7,083 nt of DNA from UMGS882 sp045598975 (GTDB lineage: Bacteria > Bacillota > Clostridia > Oscillospirales > CAG-382). The stretch is from assembly GCA_045598975.1 (NCBI GenBank), contig JAZRVE010000055.1:1-7083 (forward strand), given 5' to 3'. The position numbers were made by a program, and so were the translations under genes. Within the stretch, counting starts at the first letter, position 1, and each line of letters begins with the position of its first letter. A model generated the notes under the pieces. That model was not told the DNA's origin. It saw nothing but the letters and a program-made list of their open reading frames with translations, and did no database searches. This document shows, piece after piece, positions 1-6,570 of the stretch.

Positions 1-144
1 AAGAAGACGCAGTACACCTACTACACGCGTGAAAGTCTCGCACGTGCGGCAAAAGACGTCGCCGCCTTTGCCGAGGCGGAGGGGCTGACCGCCCACGCAA
101 GGAGCGCCGTCATCCGTACCGAGATCGAAAAGTTTGAAAGATAA
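1..144 (+). CDS. hisD: Histidinol dehydrogenase, C-terminal fragment (5' end outside window)
   Basis: The last 47 residues of HisD, the NAD-dependent zinc enzyme that oxidises L-histidinol through histidinal to L-histidine in the cytoplasm. The window opens in frame and the reading frame ends at TAA 142-144. The fragment carries the family's C-terminal signature EAEGLTAHARS (fragment residues 25-35). Its Glu27 and His32 match by position the Glu and His of the E. coli enzyme (Glu414, His419) that serve in substrate and zinc binding near the C-terminus. The preceding YTYYTRESLARAA segment is also typical of HisD just before that motif. It lies upstream of hisC, as in many clostridial his operons. 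The stop codon sits at the apex of an inverted repeat (131-156). The identification rests on a short but diagnostic stretch. Confidence 0.93.
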   Translation, partial: KKTQYTYYTRESLARAAKDVAAFAEAEGLTAHARSAVIRTEIEKFER

Positions 145-156
145 ATCTTTCAAGCT
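131..156 (+). other. Stem-loop spanning the hisD stop codon
   Basis: Left arm AGTTTGAAAGAT (131-142) pairs with right arm ATCTTTCAAGCT (145-156), with a single G-T wobble (133/154). The stop codon TAA lies at the tip, so the physical hairpin would have a loop of about four bases. No T-tract follows, so it does not look like a terminator. It could slow ribosomes, mark an mRNA processing site or protect the upstream transcript. The structure is seen directly; any function is inferred. Confidence 0.55.
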
Positions 157-167
157 TTGCAAATTTG

Positions 168-205
168 CGGCTTGACGGTCAAACGACCGTCATTCCGGCA
201 AGCCG
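168..205 (+). other. Nested stem-loop between hisD and hisC
   Basis: An inner 7-bp stem GACGGTC (174-180) / GACCGTC (185-191) with loop AAAC sits inside an outer stem CGGCTTG (168-174) / CAAGCCG (199-205), with an 8-base bulge on the 3' side. G174 can join either stem. A short palindrome GCAAATTTGC (159-168) lies just upstream. The rest of the operon has almost no intergenic DNA, so this 116-base gap is the exception. No T-tract follows and no promoter is evident. Confidence 0.5.
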
Positions 206-242
206 AAACCACCGCAGAGTTTGCCCACGCCGTAAGAAACAG

Positions 243-248
243 AAAGGA
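243..248 (+). promoter_or_regulatory. Ribosome binding site of hisC (sets the start)
   Basis: AAAGGA lies 12 bases before ATG 261. An in-frame ATG at 249 directly abuts this site and so is too close to be served by it. A further upstream in-frame codon at 165 falls in the structured gap and would add an N-terminus unlike the family. This supports the start at 261. Confidence 0.6.
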
Positions 249-260
249 ATGGTCATAAGC

Positions 261-1328
261 ATGAGCCGCTTTTTCAGTGAAAAATACAAGGCGCTGACGC
301 CGTATACCCCCGGCGAACAGCCGCGGGACAAGAGCTATATCAAGCTCAATACCAACGAATCCCCTTTCCCGCCGTCGCCGTATGCATCGCGGTTTGCCCG
401 TGAGCAGGCGGGCGAATTACAGCTCTACTCCGATCCGACCTGCCATGCGCTTGTGGCGGCGGCGACGGAGGTGCTCGGCGTCGGGGAGGATGAGATATTG
501 TTCAGCAACGGCTCGGACGAAATACTTAACTTTGCCTTTCAGGCGTTCTGCGACAAGGATCATCCCGCCGTATTCCCGGACATTTCCTACGGGTTTTATC
601 CGGTTTTCGCCGCGCTCAACGGCGTTCCGTATAAGGAGCTCCCGCTCGCGGACGATTTCTCCCTCCGCGTCGAGGATTATCTTGACGCCGGCGGGACCGT
701 CTTTATCGCCAACCCCAATGCGCCGACCGGGCTTGCCCTCTCGCTTGCCGACGTCGAAAGCATCGTGAAGGGCAATCCGTCGAACGTCGTCGTCATCGAC
801 GAAGCGTATGTGGATTTCGGCGCCGAGAGCGCCCGCTCGCTCATCCGCACCTACGACAATCTGCTCGTCTGTCAGACCTTTTCCAAATCCCGCTCGCTCG
901 CCGGCGGCCGCCTCGGCTTCGGCATGGCGTGCCCGGAACTGATACGCGATCTCAACACCGTCAAGTATTCCACCAACCCCTATAACGTCAACCGCATGAC
1001 CATGGCGGCGGGTGTCGGGGCGCTTCTCGACACGGTCTACTTCGATTCCTGCCGGAGCGCCGTCATCAAGACGCGCGGCGAGACCACGGAAGCGCTTCGC
1101 GCACGCGGTTTTACCGTGCTCGATTCTGCCGCCAATTTTATTTTCGCCAAGCACCCCTTTATCGGCGGCAACGATCTCTACCTTGCCCTCAAAGAGAAGG
1201 GCGTGCTGGTGCGGCACTTTGAAAAGCCGCGCCTAAAAGATTTCAACCGCATCACCATCGGGAGCGACGAGCAGATGGCGGCGTTTCTCGCCGCCGTGGA
1301 TGCCGTCACGGAGGAAAAAGCACAATGA
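261..1328 (+). CDS. hisC: Histidinol-phosphate aminotransferase
   Basis: A PLP-dependent fold-type I aminotransferase of 355 residues, normal length for HisC. It transfers an amino group from glutamate to imidazole-acetol phosphate to give L-histidinol phosphate. Visible signatures in order: KLNTNESPFPPSP (28-40), the N-terminal substrate loop typical of HisC; SNGSDEIL (82-89), which helps hold the cofactor phosphate; NPNAPTG (151-157); IDEAYVDF (179-186), whose Asp180 and Tyr183 contact the pyridine ring; TFSKSRSLAGGRLGF (206-220), with the Schiff-base Lys209; and NRITIG (329-334), with Arg330 as the likely carboxylate- or phosphate-binding arginine. The start at 261 fits the family N-terminus (MSRFFSEKYKAL) and the ribosome binding site. 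The stop overlaps the hisB start in ATGA (1325-1328), which implies translational coupling. It follows hisD after a structured 116-base gap. Confidence 0.95.
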   Translation: MSRFFSEKYKALTPYTPGEQPRDKSYIKLNTNESPFPPSPYASRFAREQAGELQLYSDPTCHALVAAATEVLGVGEDEILFSNGSDEILNFAFQAFCDKDHPAVFPDISYGFYPVFAALNGVPYKELPLADDFSLRVEDYLDAGGTVFIANPNAPTGLALSLADVESIVKGNPSNVVVIDEAYVDFGAESARSLIRTYDNLLVCQTFSKSRSLAGGRLGFGMACPELIRDLNTVKYSTNPYNVNRMTMAAGVGALLDTVYFDSCRSAVIKTRGETTEALRARGFTVLDSAANFIFAKHPFIGGNDLYLALKEKGVLVRHFEKPRLKDFNRITIGSDEQMAAFLAAVDAVTEEKAQ

Positions 1329-1912
1329 GAAACGCTGTTATCACCCGCAAGACCGCCGAGACCGACATCGTTCTGTCGCTCTCTCCCGACGGCACCGGCA
1401 AAAGCCGCCTCGATACGGGGTGCGGCTTCCTCGATCATATGCTGACGCTCTTCGCCGCTCACGGGCGCTTTGATCTGGATGTCACCTGCCGCGGCGACAC
1501 CTACGTCGATTATCACCACACCGTCGAGGACATCGGCATCGCCCTCGGCAAAGCGTTTTCCGAGGCGCTCGGCGACAAAAAAGGCATTCTCCGCTACGGC
1601 GACTGCATCCTGCCGATGGACGAAACACTCATTCTGACCGCCGTCGATTTTTCCGGACGCTCGTTTCTCGGTTACGACGCCGGACCTCTCACCGAAAAGG
1701 TGGGCGACTTCGACACCGAGCTCGTCGAGGAGTTTTTCTGCGGCTTTGTCAGACAGGCGCAGTGCGCCCTGCATATCCGCAAGCTTGCCGGTAAAAACAC
1801 GCACCACGTCCTCGAAGGCATCTACAAATCCGTCGCGCACAGTCTGCGGCAGGCGGTATCCGTCGACAGCCGCTTCAAGGACGAGATCCCGTCCACCAAA
1901 GGAGTATTGTAA
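1325..1912 (+). CDS. hisB: Imidazoleglycerol-phosphate dehydratase
   Basis: A monofunctional dehydratase of 195 residues, standard length for this form, without the phosphatase domain fused to HisB in enterobacteria. It removes water from imidazole-glycerol phosphate to form imidazole-acetol phosphate and in the family acts as a 24-mer with manganese. The duplicated metal-binding motifs are intact: GFLDHML (34-40, His38), His46, DYHHTVEDIGI (62-72, His64, His65, Glu68) and the second-half counterpart NTHHVLE (158-164, His160, His161, Glu164), followed by Lys168. The SVDSRFKDEIPSTKGVL end is characteristic of the family. It overlaps hisC by 4 bases and has a good GGAGGA site (1310-1315), 9 bases before the start. 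The lack of a phosphatase domain explains why a separate histidinol phosphatase lies downstream. Confidence 0.97.
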   Translation: MRNAVITRKTAETDIVLSLSPDGTGKSRLDTGCGFLDHMLTLFAAHGRFDLDVTCRGDTYVDYHHTVEDIGIALGKAFSEALGDKKGILRYGDCILPMDETLILTAVDFSGRSFLGYDAGPLTEKVGDFDTELVEEFFCGFVRQAQCALHIRKLAGKNTHHVLEGIYKSVAHSLRQAVSVDSRFKDEIPSTKGVL

Positions 1913-1915
1913 CAT

Positions 1916-2545
1916 ATGACCGCCATTATCGACTACGGAGTGGGAAACCTGTTTTCACTGGTTTCCTCCTTTGAAAAAATCGGAGAAGAGACGACCGTCA
2001 CGTCCGACGCGGGCGTACTCGCCGCGGCGAAACGGCTGATACTGCCGGGTGTCGGCGCCTTCGGCGACGCGGCGGACAAGCTCGCCGAAACGGGCCTTGT
2101 GCCGGTACTTCTCGAACAGGCGAAGCGGGGAAAACCCATTCTCGGCATCTGTCTCGGGATGCAGCTTCTGTTTGAAAGAAGCTATGAATACGGCGTCCGT
2201 GCCGGGCTCGGGCTCATCCCGGGCGAGGTGCGCCCCATCGCCGAATCGGTTACCGGGCTAAAAATCCCGCACATGGGCTGGAATGCGCTGAATTTCCCCG
2301 CAGGCGGGAAGCATCCGCTGTTTCGCGATATCCGGGAGGGCGATCACGTCTATTTCGTGCACTCCTACCACGGCGTGAACGCCGGAGACGCCGTCATCGC
2401 CACCGCCGCATACGGCGCACCCCTGACCGCCGCCGTTGCGAAGGGCAACGTGATGGGCTGTCAGTTCCACCCCGAAAAGAGCGGCGACGTGGGGCTTGCC
2501 ATCTTAAAAGCCTTTTGCCGCATGAAAGAAGGACAGATATGCTGA
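1916..2545 (+). CDS. hisH: Imidazole glycerol phosphate synthase, glutaminase subunit
   Basis: A class I glutamine amidotransferase of 209 residues, normal length. It hydrolyses glutamine and passes ammonia through the HisF barrel. The nucleophile elbow GICLGMQLLF places Cys79. The rest of the triad is in GCQFHPEKSG (181-190), His185 and Glu187. Family-specific pieces are MTAIIDYGVGNL at the N-terminus, LPGVGAF (43-49, oxyanion region), PHMGWN and YFVHSYH. AAAGGAG (1898-1904) lies 11 bases before the start, inside the end of hisB. The 3' end overlaps hisA by 7 bases. All catalytic residues are present, so this should be an active partner of HisF. Confidence 0.97.
   Translation: MTAIIDYGVGNLFSLVSSFEKIGEETTVTSDAGVLAAAKRLILPGVGAFGDAADKLAETGLVPVLLEQAKRGKPILGICLGMQLLFERSYEYGVRAGLGLIPGEVRPIAESVTGLKIPHMGWNALNFPAGGKHPLFRDIREGDHVYFVHSYHGVNAGDAVIATAAYGAPLTAAVAKGNVMGCQFHPEKSGDVGLAILKAFCRMKEGQIC
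2528..2533 (+). promoter_or_regulatory. Ribosome binding site of hisA (sets the start)
   Basis: GAAGGA lies 5 bases before ATG 2539, within the last codons of hisH. A TTG in the same frame at 2515 would add eight residues but has no such site. The family N-terminus (MLIFPAIDLY) begins at 2539. Confidence 0.65.
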
Positions 2546-3255
2546 TTTTCCCTGCCATTGACCTATACGAAGGCGAAGCGGTACGGCTGTACAAGGGCGA
2601 CTACGCCCGAAAAACCGTTTACAGCCGCGATCCCGTAAGCGTTGCGCGCGACTTTGTCCGCGCCGGCGCCACCCACGTTCACCTCGTCGATCTCGAAGGT
2701 GCCAAGACCGGCGAAACGCCGCACCTCGATCTTGTCTGCCGCATCAAGCGGGAGACGGGGCTCTTCTGCGAGATCGGCGGCGGCATCCGTACACGCGAAA
2801 CGGTGGATGCCTACCTGGATGCCGGCATCGACCGCGTCATCCTCGGCACGGCAGCGGTCACAGACAAAGCCTTTCTCACGGACACCGTCGCCCGTTACGG
2901 CGAAAAGATCGCCGTCGGTGTCGACATAAAGGACGGCGCCGTCGCCATCAAGGGCTGGACGGAATCGTCCGGCATCGACGCCTTTGCCTTTGTCGGAGAA
3001 ATGCAGGACAGGGGCGTAAAGACGCTCATCTGCACCGACATCTCCAAGGACGGCGCCATGCGCGGCACCAACCGCGAGCTCTACAAGGCGCTCTCCGGGC
3101 GGTTTTCCATACAGATCACCGCTTCCGGCGGCGTATCGGCGCTTGACGACGTCATAGCGCTGCGCGACCTCGGGCTGTACGGCGCCATCATCGGCAAGGC
3201 CTATTATACCGGAGCGATCTCGCTTTCCGATGCGATCGGGGTGACGGCGGTATGA
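2539..3255 (+). CDS. hisA: ProFAR isomerase (phosphoribosylformimino-AICAR phosphate isomerase)
   Basis: A (beta-alpha)8-barrel isomerase of 238 residues that converts ProFAR to PRFAR by an Amadori rearrangement. The start at 2539 gives MLIFPAIDLYEGEAVRLYKG, the usual HisA N-terminus, with catalytic Asp8. The second catalytic aspartate is Asp129 in VGVDIKDG. The phosphate-binding glycine motifs are EIGGGIR (78-84) and TASGGVS (194-200). The DISKDGAMRGTN segment (167-178) distinguishes HisA from HisF, as does the first-strand AIDLY in place of CLDV. The two half-barrels are recognisable as internal duplicates, as in all HisA/HisF. It overlaps hisH by 7 bases and hisF by 4 bases (ATGA), so translation is probably coupled on both sides. 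Confidence 0.97.
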   Translation: MLIFPAIDLYEGEAVRLYKGDYARKTVYSRDPVSVARDFVRAGATHVHLVDLEGAKTGETPHLDLVCRIKRETGLFCEIGGGIRTRETVDAYLDAGIDRVILGTAAVTDKAFLTDTVARYGEKIAVGVDIKDGAVAIKGWTESSGIDAFAFVGEMQDRGVKTLICTDISKDGAMRGTNRELYKALSGRFSIQITASGGVSALDDVIALRDLGLYGAIIGKAYYTGAISLSDAIGVTAV

Positions 3256-4016
3256 TAACGAAACGCATCATCCCCTGCCTCGACGTGCGTGACGGCAAGG
3301 TGGTCAAGGGTATCAATTTCACGGGACTGCGGGAGATCTCGTCGCCGGTCGAGCTCGCCGAGTATTACAGCGCAAACGGTGCGGACGAGTTGGTGTTTTA
3401 TGATATCCCCGCCTCCTCCGACGGCAGACGCCTCTTTACCGACATCCTGCGGGAAACGGCGCGCAACGTCTTTATCCCGCTCACGGTCGGCGGCGGCATC
3501 AATACGACCGACGATTTTGACCGCGTCCTCAAAGCGGGCGCCGACAAGGTGAGCGTCAATTCCGGCGCCATCCGTGATCCGTCTCTCATCGAAAAAGCCG
3601 CCAGAAAATACGGCGACCAGTGCGTCGTACTGTCGGTGGACGTCAAGCGCGTGGACGGCGTGTTCCGTGTGTTCGCCAAGGGCGGACGGGAAAACACGGG
3701 GCTCGACGCCATCGAATGGATAAGGCGCGGCGTCGGAAACGGCGCGGGAGAGGTGGTCGTCAACTCCATCGACACGGACGGCGTCAAGGGCGGCTTCGAT
3801 CTCGAAATGCTCGACAAAGTCTGCCAGGTGGTAAGCGTGCCGGTCATCGCCTCGGGCGGTGCGGGCTGCATCGCGGATTTCATCACGCTTTTCCGGACGC
3901 TGCCCGGCGTGGACGCGGGACTTGCCGCCTCTATCTTCCACTTCGGCGAAGTAAGCATCGCCGACTTAAAGCGCGAAATGAAACAAAACGGGATCCCCGC
4001 AAGGATCACCGATTGA
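3252..4016 (+). CDS. hisF: Imidazole glycerol phosphate synthase, cyclase subunit
   Basis: A (beta-alpha)8-barrel cyclase of 254 residues, usual length. With HisH it converts PRFAR and ammonia to imidazole-glycerol phosphate and AICAR, the latter re-entering purine synthesis. Catalytic Asp11 lies in IIPCLDVRDGKVVKG (6-20, with Lys19) and Asp130 in VVLSVDVKR. Phosphate-binding motifs are TVGGGIN (78-84) and IASGGAG (199-205). GGRENTGLDAIEW (144-156) and NSIDTDGVKGGFD (171-183) are typical HisF segments. The start overlaps the end of hisA in ATGA and no strong ribosome binding site is evident (GGGGTG about 8 bases upstream), so it probably relies on coupling to hisA. It ends 21 bases before hisIE. 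Confidence 0.97.
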   Translation: MITKRIIPCLDVRDGKVVKGINFTGLREISSPVELAEYYSANGADELVFYDIPASSDGRRLFTDILRETARNVFIPLTVGGGINTTDDFDRVLKAGADKVSVNSGAIRDPSLIEKAARKYGDQCVVLSVDVKRVDGVFRVFAKGGRENTGLDAIEWIRRGVGNGAGEVVVNSIDTDGVKGGFDLEMLDKVCQVVSVPVIASGGAGCIADFITLFRTLPGVDAGLAASIFHFGEVSIADLKREMKQNGIPARITD

Positions 4017-4023
4017 ATGGATG

Positions 4024-4030
4024 AAGGAGA
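4024..4030 (+). promoter_or_regulatory. Ribosome binding site of hisIE (sets the start)
   Basis: AAGGAGA, the strongest such site in the operon, lies 7 bases before ATG 4038. An ATG at 4017 in the same frame precedes the site and would translate through it, so 4038 is preferred. Confidence 0.75.
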
Positions 4031-4037
4031 AAAAAAC

Positions 4038-4691
4038 ATGATCGAAATGGATATCAAGCAACTGAAATTCGACGAAAAGGGGCTCATCCCCGCCATCGTC
4101 GTCGACGCCGTCTCCAAGCGCGTGCTGACGCTCGCCTACATGAACGAGGAAAGCTTAAAGTTCTCCATGGAAAAGGAGCTGACCTGCTTTTTCAGCCGTT
4201 CGCGGCAGAAACTGTGGCTCAAAGGCGAGACCAGCGGCAACTATCAGCACATCGTTTCCATCACCGCCGACTGCGATAAGGACGCGCTTGTCGTGATGGT
4301 GGAGCCGGACGGGCCCGCCTGCCACCTCGGCACGGTGTCCTGCTTTGAAAACCCGGTCTACGAGAGCGACGAGCGGCACGAATTTTCCTACGAGCAGTTA
4401 TTTGAGCTCATCCGCGGGCGCAAGACCGAAAAAAAGGAAGGCTCCTACACCACCTATCTGTTTGAAAAGGGACTCGACAAGATTTTGAAAAAGGTGGGCG
4501 AAGAGAGCACGGAAGTCATCATCGCCGCCAAAGCCGAGGACAAAAAGGAGACCGTCTACGAGATCGCCGATCTTGCCTACCACGTCATGGTGCTCATGAT
4601 CGAGGCGGGCATCTCGCTCGAAGACATCCATAAGGAGCTGGCTTCCCGCCACGTTATCGACAAAAAAGTGAAACAGGAGAAGATGACCTGA
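4038..4691 (+). CDS. hisIE: Bifunctional phosphoribosyl-AMP cyclohydrolase / phosphoribosyl-ATP pyrophosphatase
   Basis: A fusion of two enzymes in 217 residues carrying out pathway steps 2 and 3. The N-terminal cyclohydrolase (about 5-110) has LTLAYMNEESL (30-40), FFSRSRQKLWLKGETSGN (51-68), the metal-binding cluster ADCDKD (77-82, with Cys79 between aspartates 78 and 80) and GPACHLGTVSCF (92-103), whose Cys95 and Cys102 are the expected zinc ligands. The C-terminal all-alpha pyrophosphatase (about 118-205) has YTTYLFEKGLDKILKKVGEE and the magnesium-binding acidic residues Glu155, Glu156, Glu159, Glu175 and Asp178, as in the MazG-like superfamily. All key residues are present, so both activities are expected. 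The TGA overlaps the first base of the next start codon by one base (4691). Confidence 0.96.
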   Translation: MIEMDIKQLKFDEKGLIPAIVVDAVSKRVLTLAYMNEESLKFSMEKELTCFFSRSRQKLWLKGETSGNYQHIVSITADCDKDALVVMVEPDGPACHLGTVSCFENPVYESDERHEFSYEQLFELIRGRKTEKKEGSYTTYLFEKGLDKILKKVGEESTEVIIAAKAEDKKETVYEIADLAYHVMVLMIEAGISLEDIHKELASRHVIDKKVKQEKMT

Positions 4692-5437
4692 TGAAGGCTT
4701 CCGATTTTTCCGCTTGGCAGGATCATCACGTCCACTCGACGTTCAGCGACGGAAAAAACACGCCGGAGGAAATGGCGGAAGCCGCTCTGCAAGCAGGTCT
4801 CACGCTCATGGGCTTTGCCGAGCACGCGCTCACGGCGTTTGATCCGCGCGGCTGTCTGACGGTCGAAAACACGCCGCTTTACCGCGAGACGGTCGCCGCG
4901 CTGAAAGAAAAATACGACGGGCGCATGACGGTCTTGTGCGGCATCGAGCAGGACTACTATGCCGAAACGCCCGCCGTCGGGTACGATTTTGTCATCGGAT
5001 CGGTGCATTATGTCGAAAAGGACGGCGTTTTCCACTCCATCGACGAAGAGCCGGCGGACTGGAAACGCATCGCCGACGAGGCGTTCGGCGGCGACGCATA
5101 CGCCTTTATCGAGGCATACTACCGCACCGTTGCGGACGTTGTCCGCAAGACCGGCGCCGATATCGTGGGGCATCTCGATCTCATCGCCAAATTCAACCGA
5201 AACGGCGCCCTGTTCGACGAAAGCCATCCACGATATCGCGCCGCCTGGCAGCAGGCGGTCGACCGTCTGCTGCCGACGGGTGCGGTGTTCGAGATCAACT
5301 TCGGCGCCGTAACGCGCGGCTATCGGAGCGAGCCCTATCCCGCCGCCGAAATCCGGGACTATATCCGTGCGCACGGCGGCCGTTTCTGCCGTTCCTCCGA
5401 CGCACACGACACGCGCTCTCTCATTCCGGAGCCGTAG
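4691..5437 (+). CDS. hisK: Histidinol-phosphate phosphatase, PHP (HisJ/HisK) family
   Basis: A 248-residue PHP-domain phosphoesterase that dephosphorylates histidinol phosphate to histidinol, replacing the HisB-N phosphatase of enterobacteria. The multi-metal site is visible: DHHVHSTFSDG (11-21, His13, His15, Asp20), GFAEH (41-45), GIEQDYY (84-90, Glu86), SVHYVEK (104-110, His106), GHLDLI (160-165, His161, Asp163) and SSDAH (235-239, Asp237, His239). AGGAG (4675-4679) lies 11 bases before the start. Only nine residues follow the final SDAH motif, while relatives usually continue for a further helix, so the C-terminus looks short. I found no alternative frame there that restores an obvious family ending. 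Co-localisation with the his genes supports this function over other PHP esterases. The symbol hisK (hisJ in some genomes) is used by family. Confidence 0.88.
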   Translation: MKASDFSAWQDHHVHSTFSDGKNTPEEMAEAALQAGLTLMGFAEHALTAFDPRGCLTVENTPLYRETVAALKEKYDGRMTVLCGIEQDYYAETPAVGYDFVIGSVHYVEKDGVFHSIDEEPADWKRIADEAFGGDAYAFIEAYYRTVADVVRKTGADIVGHLDLIAKFNRNGALFDESHPRYRAAWQQAVDRLLPTGAVFEINFGAVTRGYRSEPYPAAEIRDYIRAHGGRFCRSSDAHDTRSLIPEP

Positions 5438-5455
5438 GAAAGGAGAATACGATTT

Positions 5456-6433
5456 ATGTGGCTTACCTCTGTGCTCGCCATGCTCTGTTGGAGCGGATCG
5501 GACATATTCAGCAAAGCCGGCTCCCGTCAGAACGATCCGTACAGCCATTACAAGGTCGGCGCCGCCGTGGGGCTGGTCATGGGGCTTCACGCGCTGTATG
5601 AGATCGTCTTTGCCGGGGTGCCGCTTACCTTTGCGGACATTCTTGCCTATCTGCCCGCCTCGGTCTTCTATATTTCCTCCATGCTGGTGGGCTATCTCTG
5701 TCTGCGGTATATCGAATTATCCATTTCGTCCCCCATCTGCAACTCGTCCGGCGCGCTCGCGCTTGTCATGAGCCTTGCCTATTTCGGCATCAAGTGGGTG
5801 GACGACGACGCGGTGGACGGCATTTATCTCAACGGCGTCATCGTGACGGGCGTCGTGCTGATCGCCGTCGGGGTGATCGCGCTGGGGTTCGTCAACTATT
5901 TCGAGGACGATGAAATACGGGAAAAGCGGCAGTCGCGAGCCAACCGGCAGTACACGAAAAGTCTGTTCGCGCTTCTTTTGCCGGTGATCTACTGTCTGCT
6001 CGACGCGGCGGGCACGTTTGTGGACACGCTCATCGCCGACCGGTACACGGAAAAGCTGTGTCTTGCCGGCATGGACGAAGCGGAAGCGGACTTGCTCTGC
6101 GGGGACGTGCTCAACACGGCGTACGAATGCACGTGGGCGTTTATGGCGGTGCTGTTTTTCGTTTACGTTTTTCTCATCAAACGGGAGAAGCCCTCTTTGC
6201 GGTACGACGGGCGCAAGGTGCTCGGTGGTGTCTGCGAGACGGCGGGGCAGGTCTTCTACATGGCGGTCGTGGTCTCGGCGTACAAGATCGGGCTTGTCAT
6301 TATCTCCTCCTACTGTGCGCTTTCGCTGTTATGGAGCAGGATCTTTCTCAAAGAGAGGCTTTCCTACAAGCACTATCTCGCTATCGCGCTTACCTTTATC
6401 GGGATCGTGATTCTGGGAGTATATGATATCTGA
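5456..6433 (+). CDS. EamA/DMT-superfamily membrane transporter, substrate unknown
   Basis: A 325-residue integral membrane protein with about ten hydrophobic segments (roughly 2-20, 33-53, 60-82, 88-112, 125-147, 169-190, 212-230, 245-267, 269-288, 306-323), the two-times-five helix plan of drug/metabolite transporters. The end SRIFLKERLSYKHYLAIALTF (294-314), with the LKERLS turn before the last helix, is a hallmark of EamA proteins. A charged cytoplasmic-type linker (149-168) separates the halves. Between helices 6 and 7 is an acidic loop (about 191-211) with Cys202 and Cys215 around MDEAEADLL. AAAGGAG (5439-5445) lies 10 bases before the start, which is only 18 bases after hisK, so it is probably the last gene of the operon. 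Export or import of a histidine-related metabolite is a guess from position only. Two DMT halves can also be found in nucleotide-sugar or amino-acid exporters. Confidence 0.85.
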   Translation: MWLTSVLAMLCWSGSDIFSKAGSRQNDPYSHYKVGAAVGLVMGLHALYEIVFAGVPLTFADILAYLPASVFYISSMLVGYLCLRYIELSISSPICNSSGALALVMSLAYFGIKWVDDDAVDGIYLNGVIVTGVVLIAVGVIALGFVNYFEDDEIREKRQSRANRQYTKSLFALLLPVIYCLLDAAGTFVDTLIADRYTEKLCLAGMDEAEADLLCGDVLNTAYECTWAFMAVLFFVYVFLIKREKPSLRYDGRKVLGGVCETAGQVFYMAVVVSAYKIGLVIISSYCALSLLWSRIFLKERLSYKHYLAIALTFIGIVILGVYDI

Positions 6434-6450
6434 TGCAGAGCAAAGCGAGT

Positions 6451-6469
6451 CCCGCCGTTTCACGGCGGG
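6451..6469. other. Perfect 8-bp hairpin
   Basis: CCCGCCGT (6451-6458), loop TTC, ACGGCGGG (6462-6469). It is the first of a row of hairpins after the transporter stop codon. No T-tract follows. Confidence 0.6.
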
Positions 6470-6470
6470 G

Positions 6471-6485
6471 GCAGCGTGCCGCTGC
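6471..6485. other. Perfect 6-bp hairpin in the 19-base repeat module
   Basis: GCAGCG (6471-6476), loop TGC, CGCTGC (6480-6485). The same hairpin recurs in the inverted copy at 6886-6900. Confidence 0.5.
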
Positions 6486-6492
6486 ACCCGTA

Positions 6493-6512
6493 CCGCGCCG
6501 CAAACGGCGCGG
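6493..6512. other. Perfect 8-bp GC-only hairpin
   Basis: CCGCGCCG (6493-6500), loop CAAA, CGGCGCGG (6505-6512). The first T-run starts more than ten bases downstream and belongs to the next hairpin, so this is a poor intrinsic terminator. Confidence 0.55.
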
Positions 6513-6523
6513 GGAAGAAACGT

Positions 6524-6557
6524 TTTACTTTTTTTCTCGCAAGAGAAAAAAAGTAAA
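6524..6557. other. Perfect 15-bp AT-rich hairpin with GCAA loop
   Basis: TTTACTTTTTTTCTC (6524-6538) pairs without mismatch with GAGAAAAAAAGTAAA (6543-6557) around a GCAA loop, a stable GNRA-type tetraloop in RNA. The T7 run is inside the stem, not after it, so this is not a standard terminator. The right-hand copy has a shorter counterpart at 6920-6938. Confidence 0.7.
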
Positions 6558-6570
6558 CAAAAAAAGATTG

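Noticed and set aside
165..260. An N-terminal extension of hisC starting at 165
   Set aside because: It would translate the structured gap into a sequence unlike HisC, whereas the start at 261 fits both the ribosome site and the family.
417..1915. Long - strand frames antisense to hisC and hisB (417-1217 and 1178-1915)
   Set aside because: They are mirror images of codon bias in two conserved genes and contain no domain of their own.
4577..5590. A 337-codon open frame on the - strand, antisense to hisIE, hisK and the transporter start
   Set aside because: The sense strand encodes clear enzymes with intact active sites. The long antisense frame follows from GC-rich codon use and has no recognisable motif.
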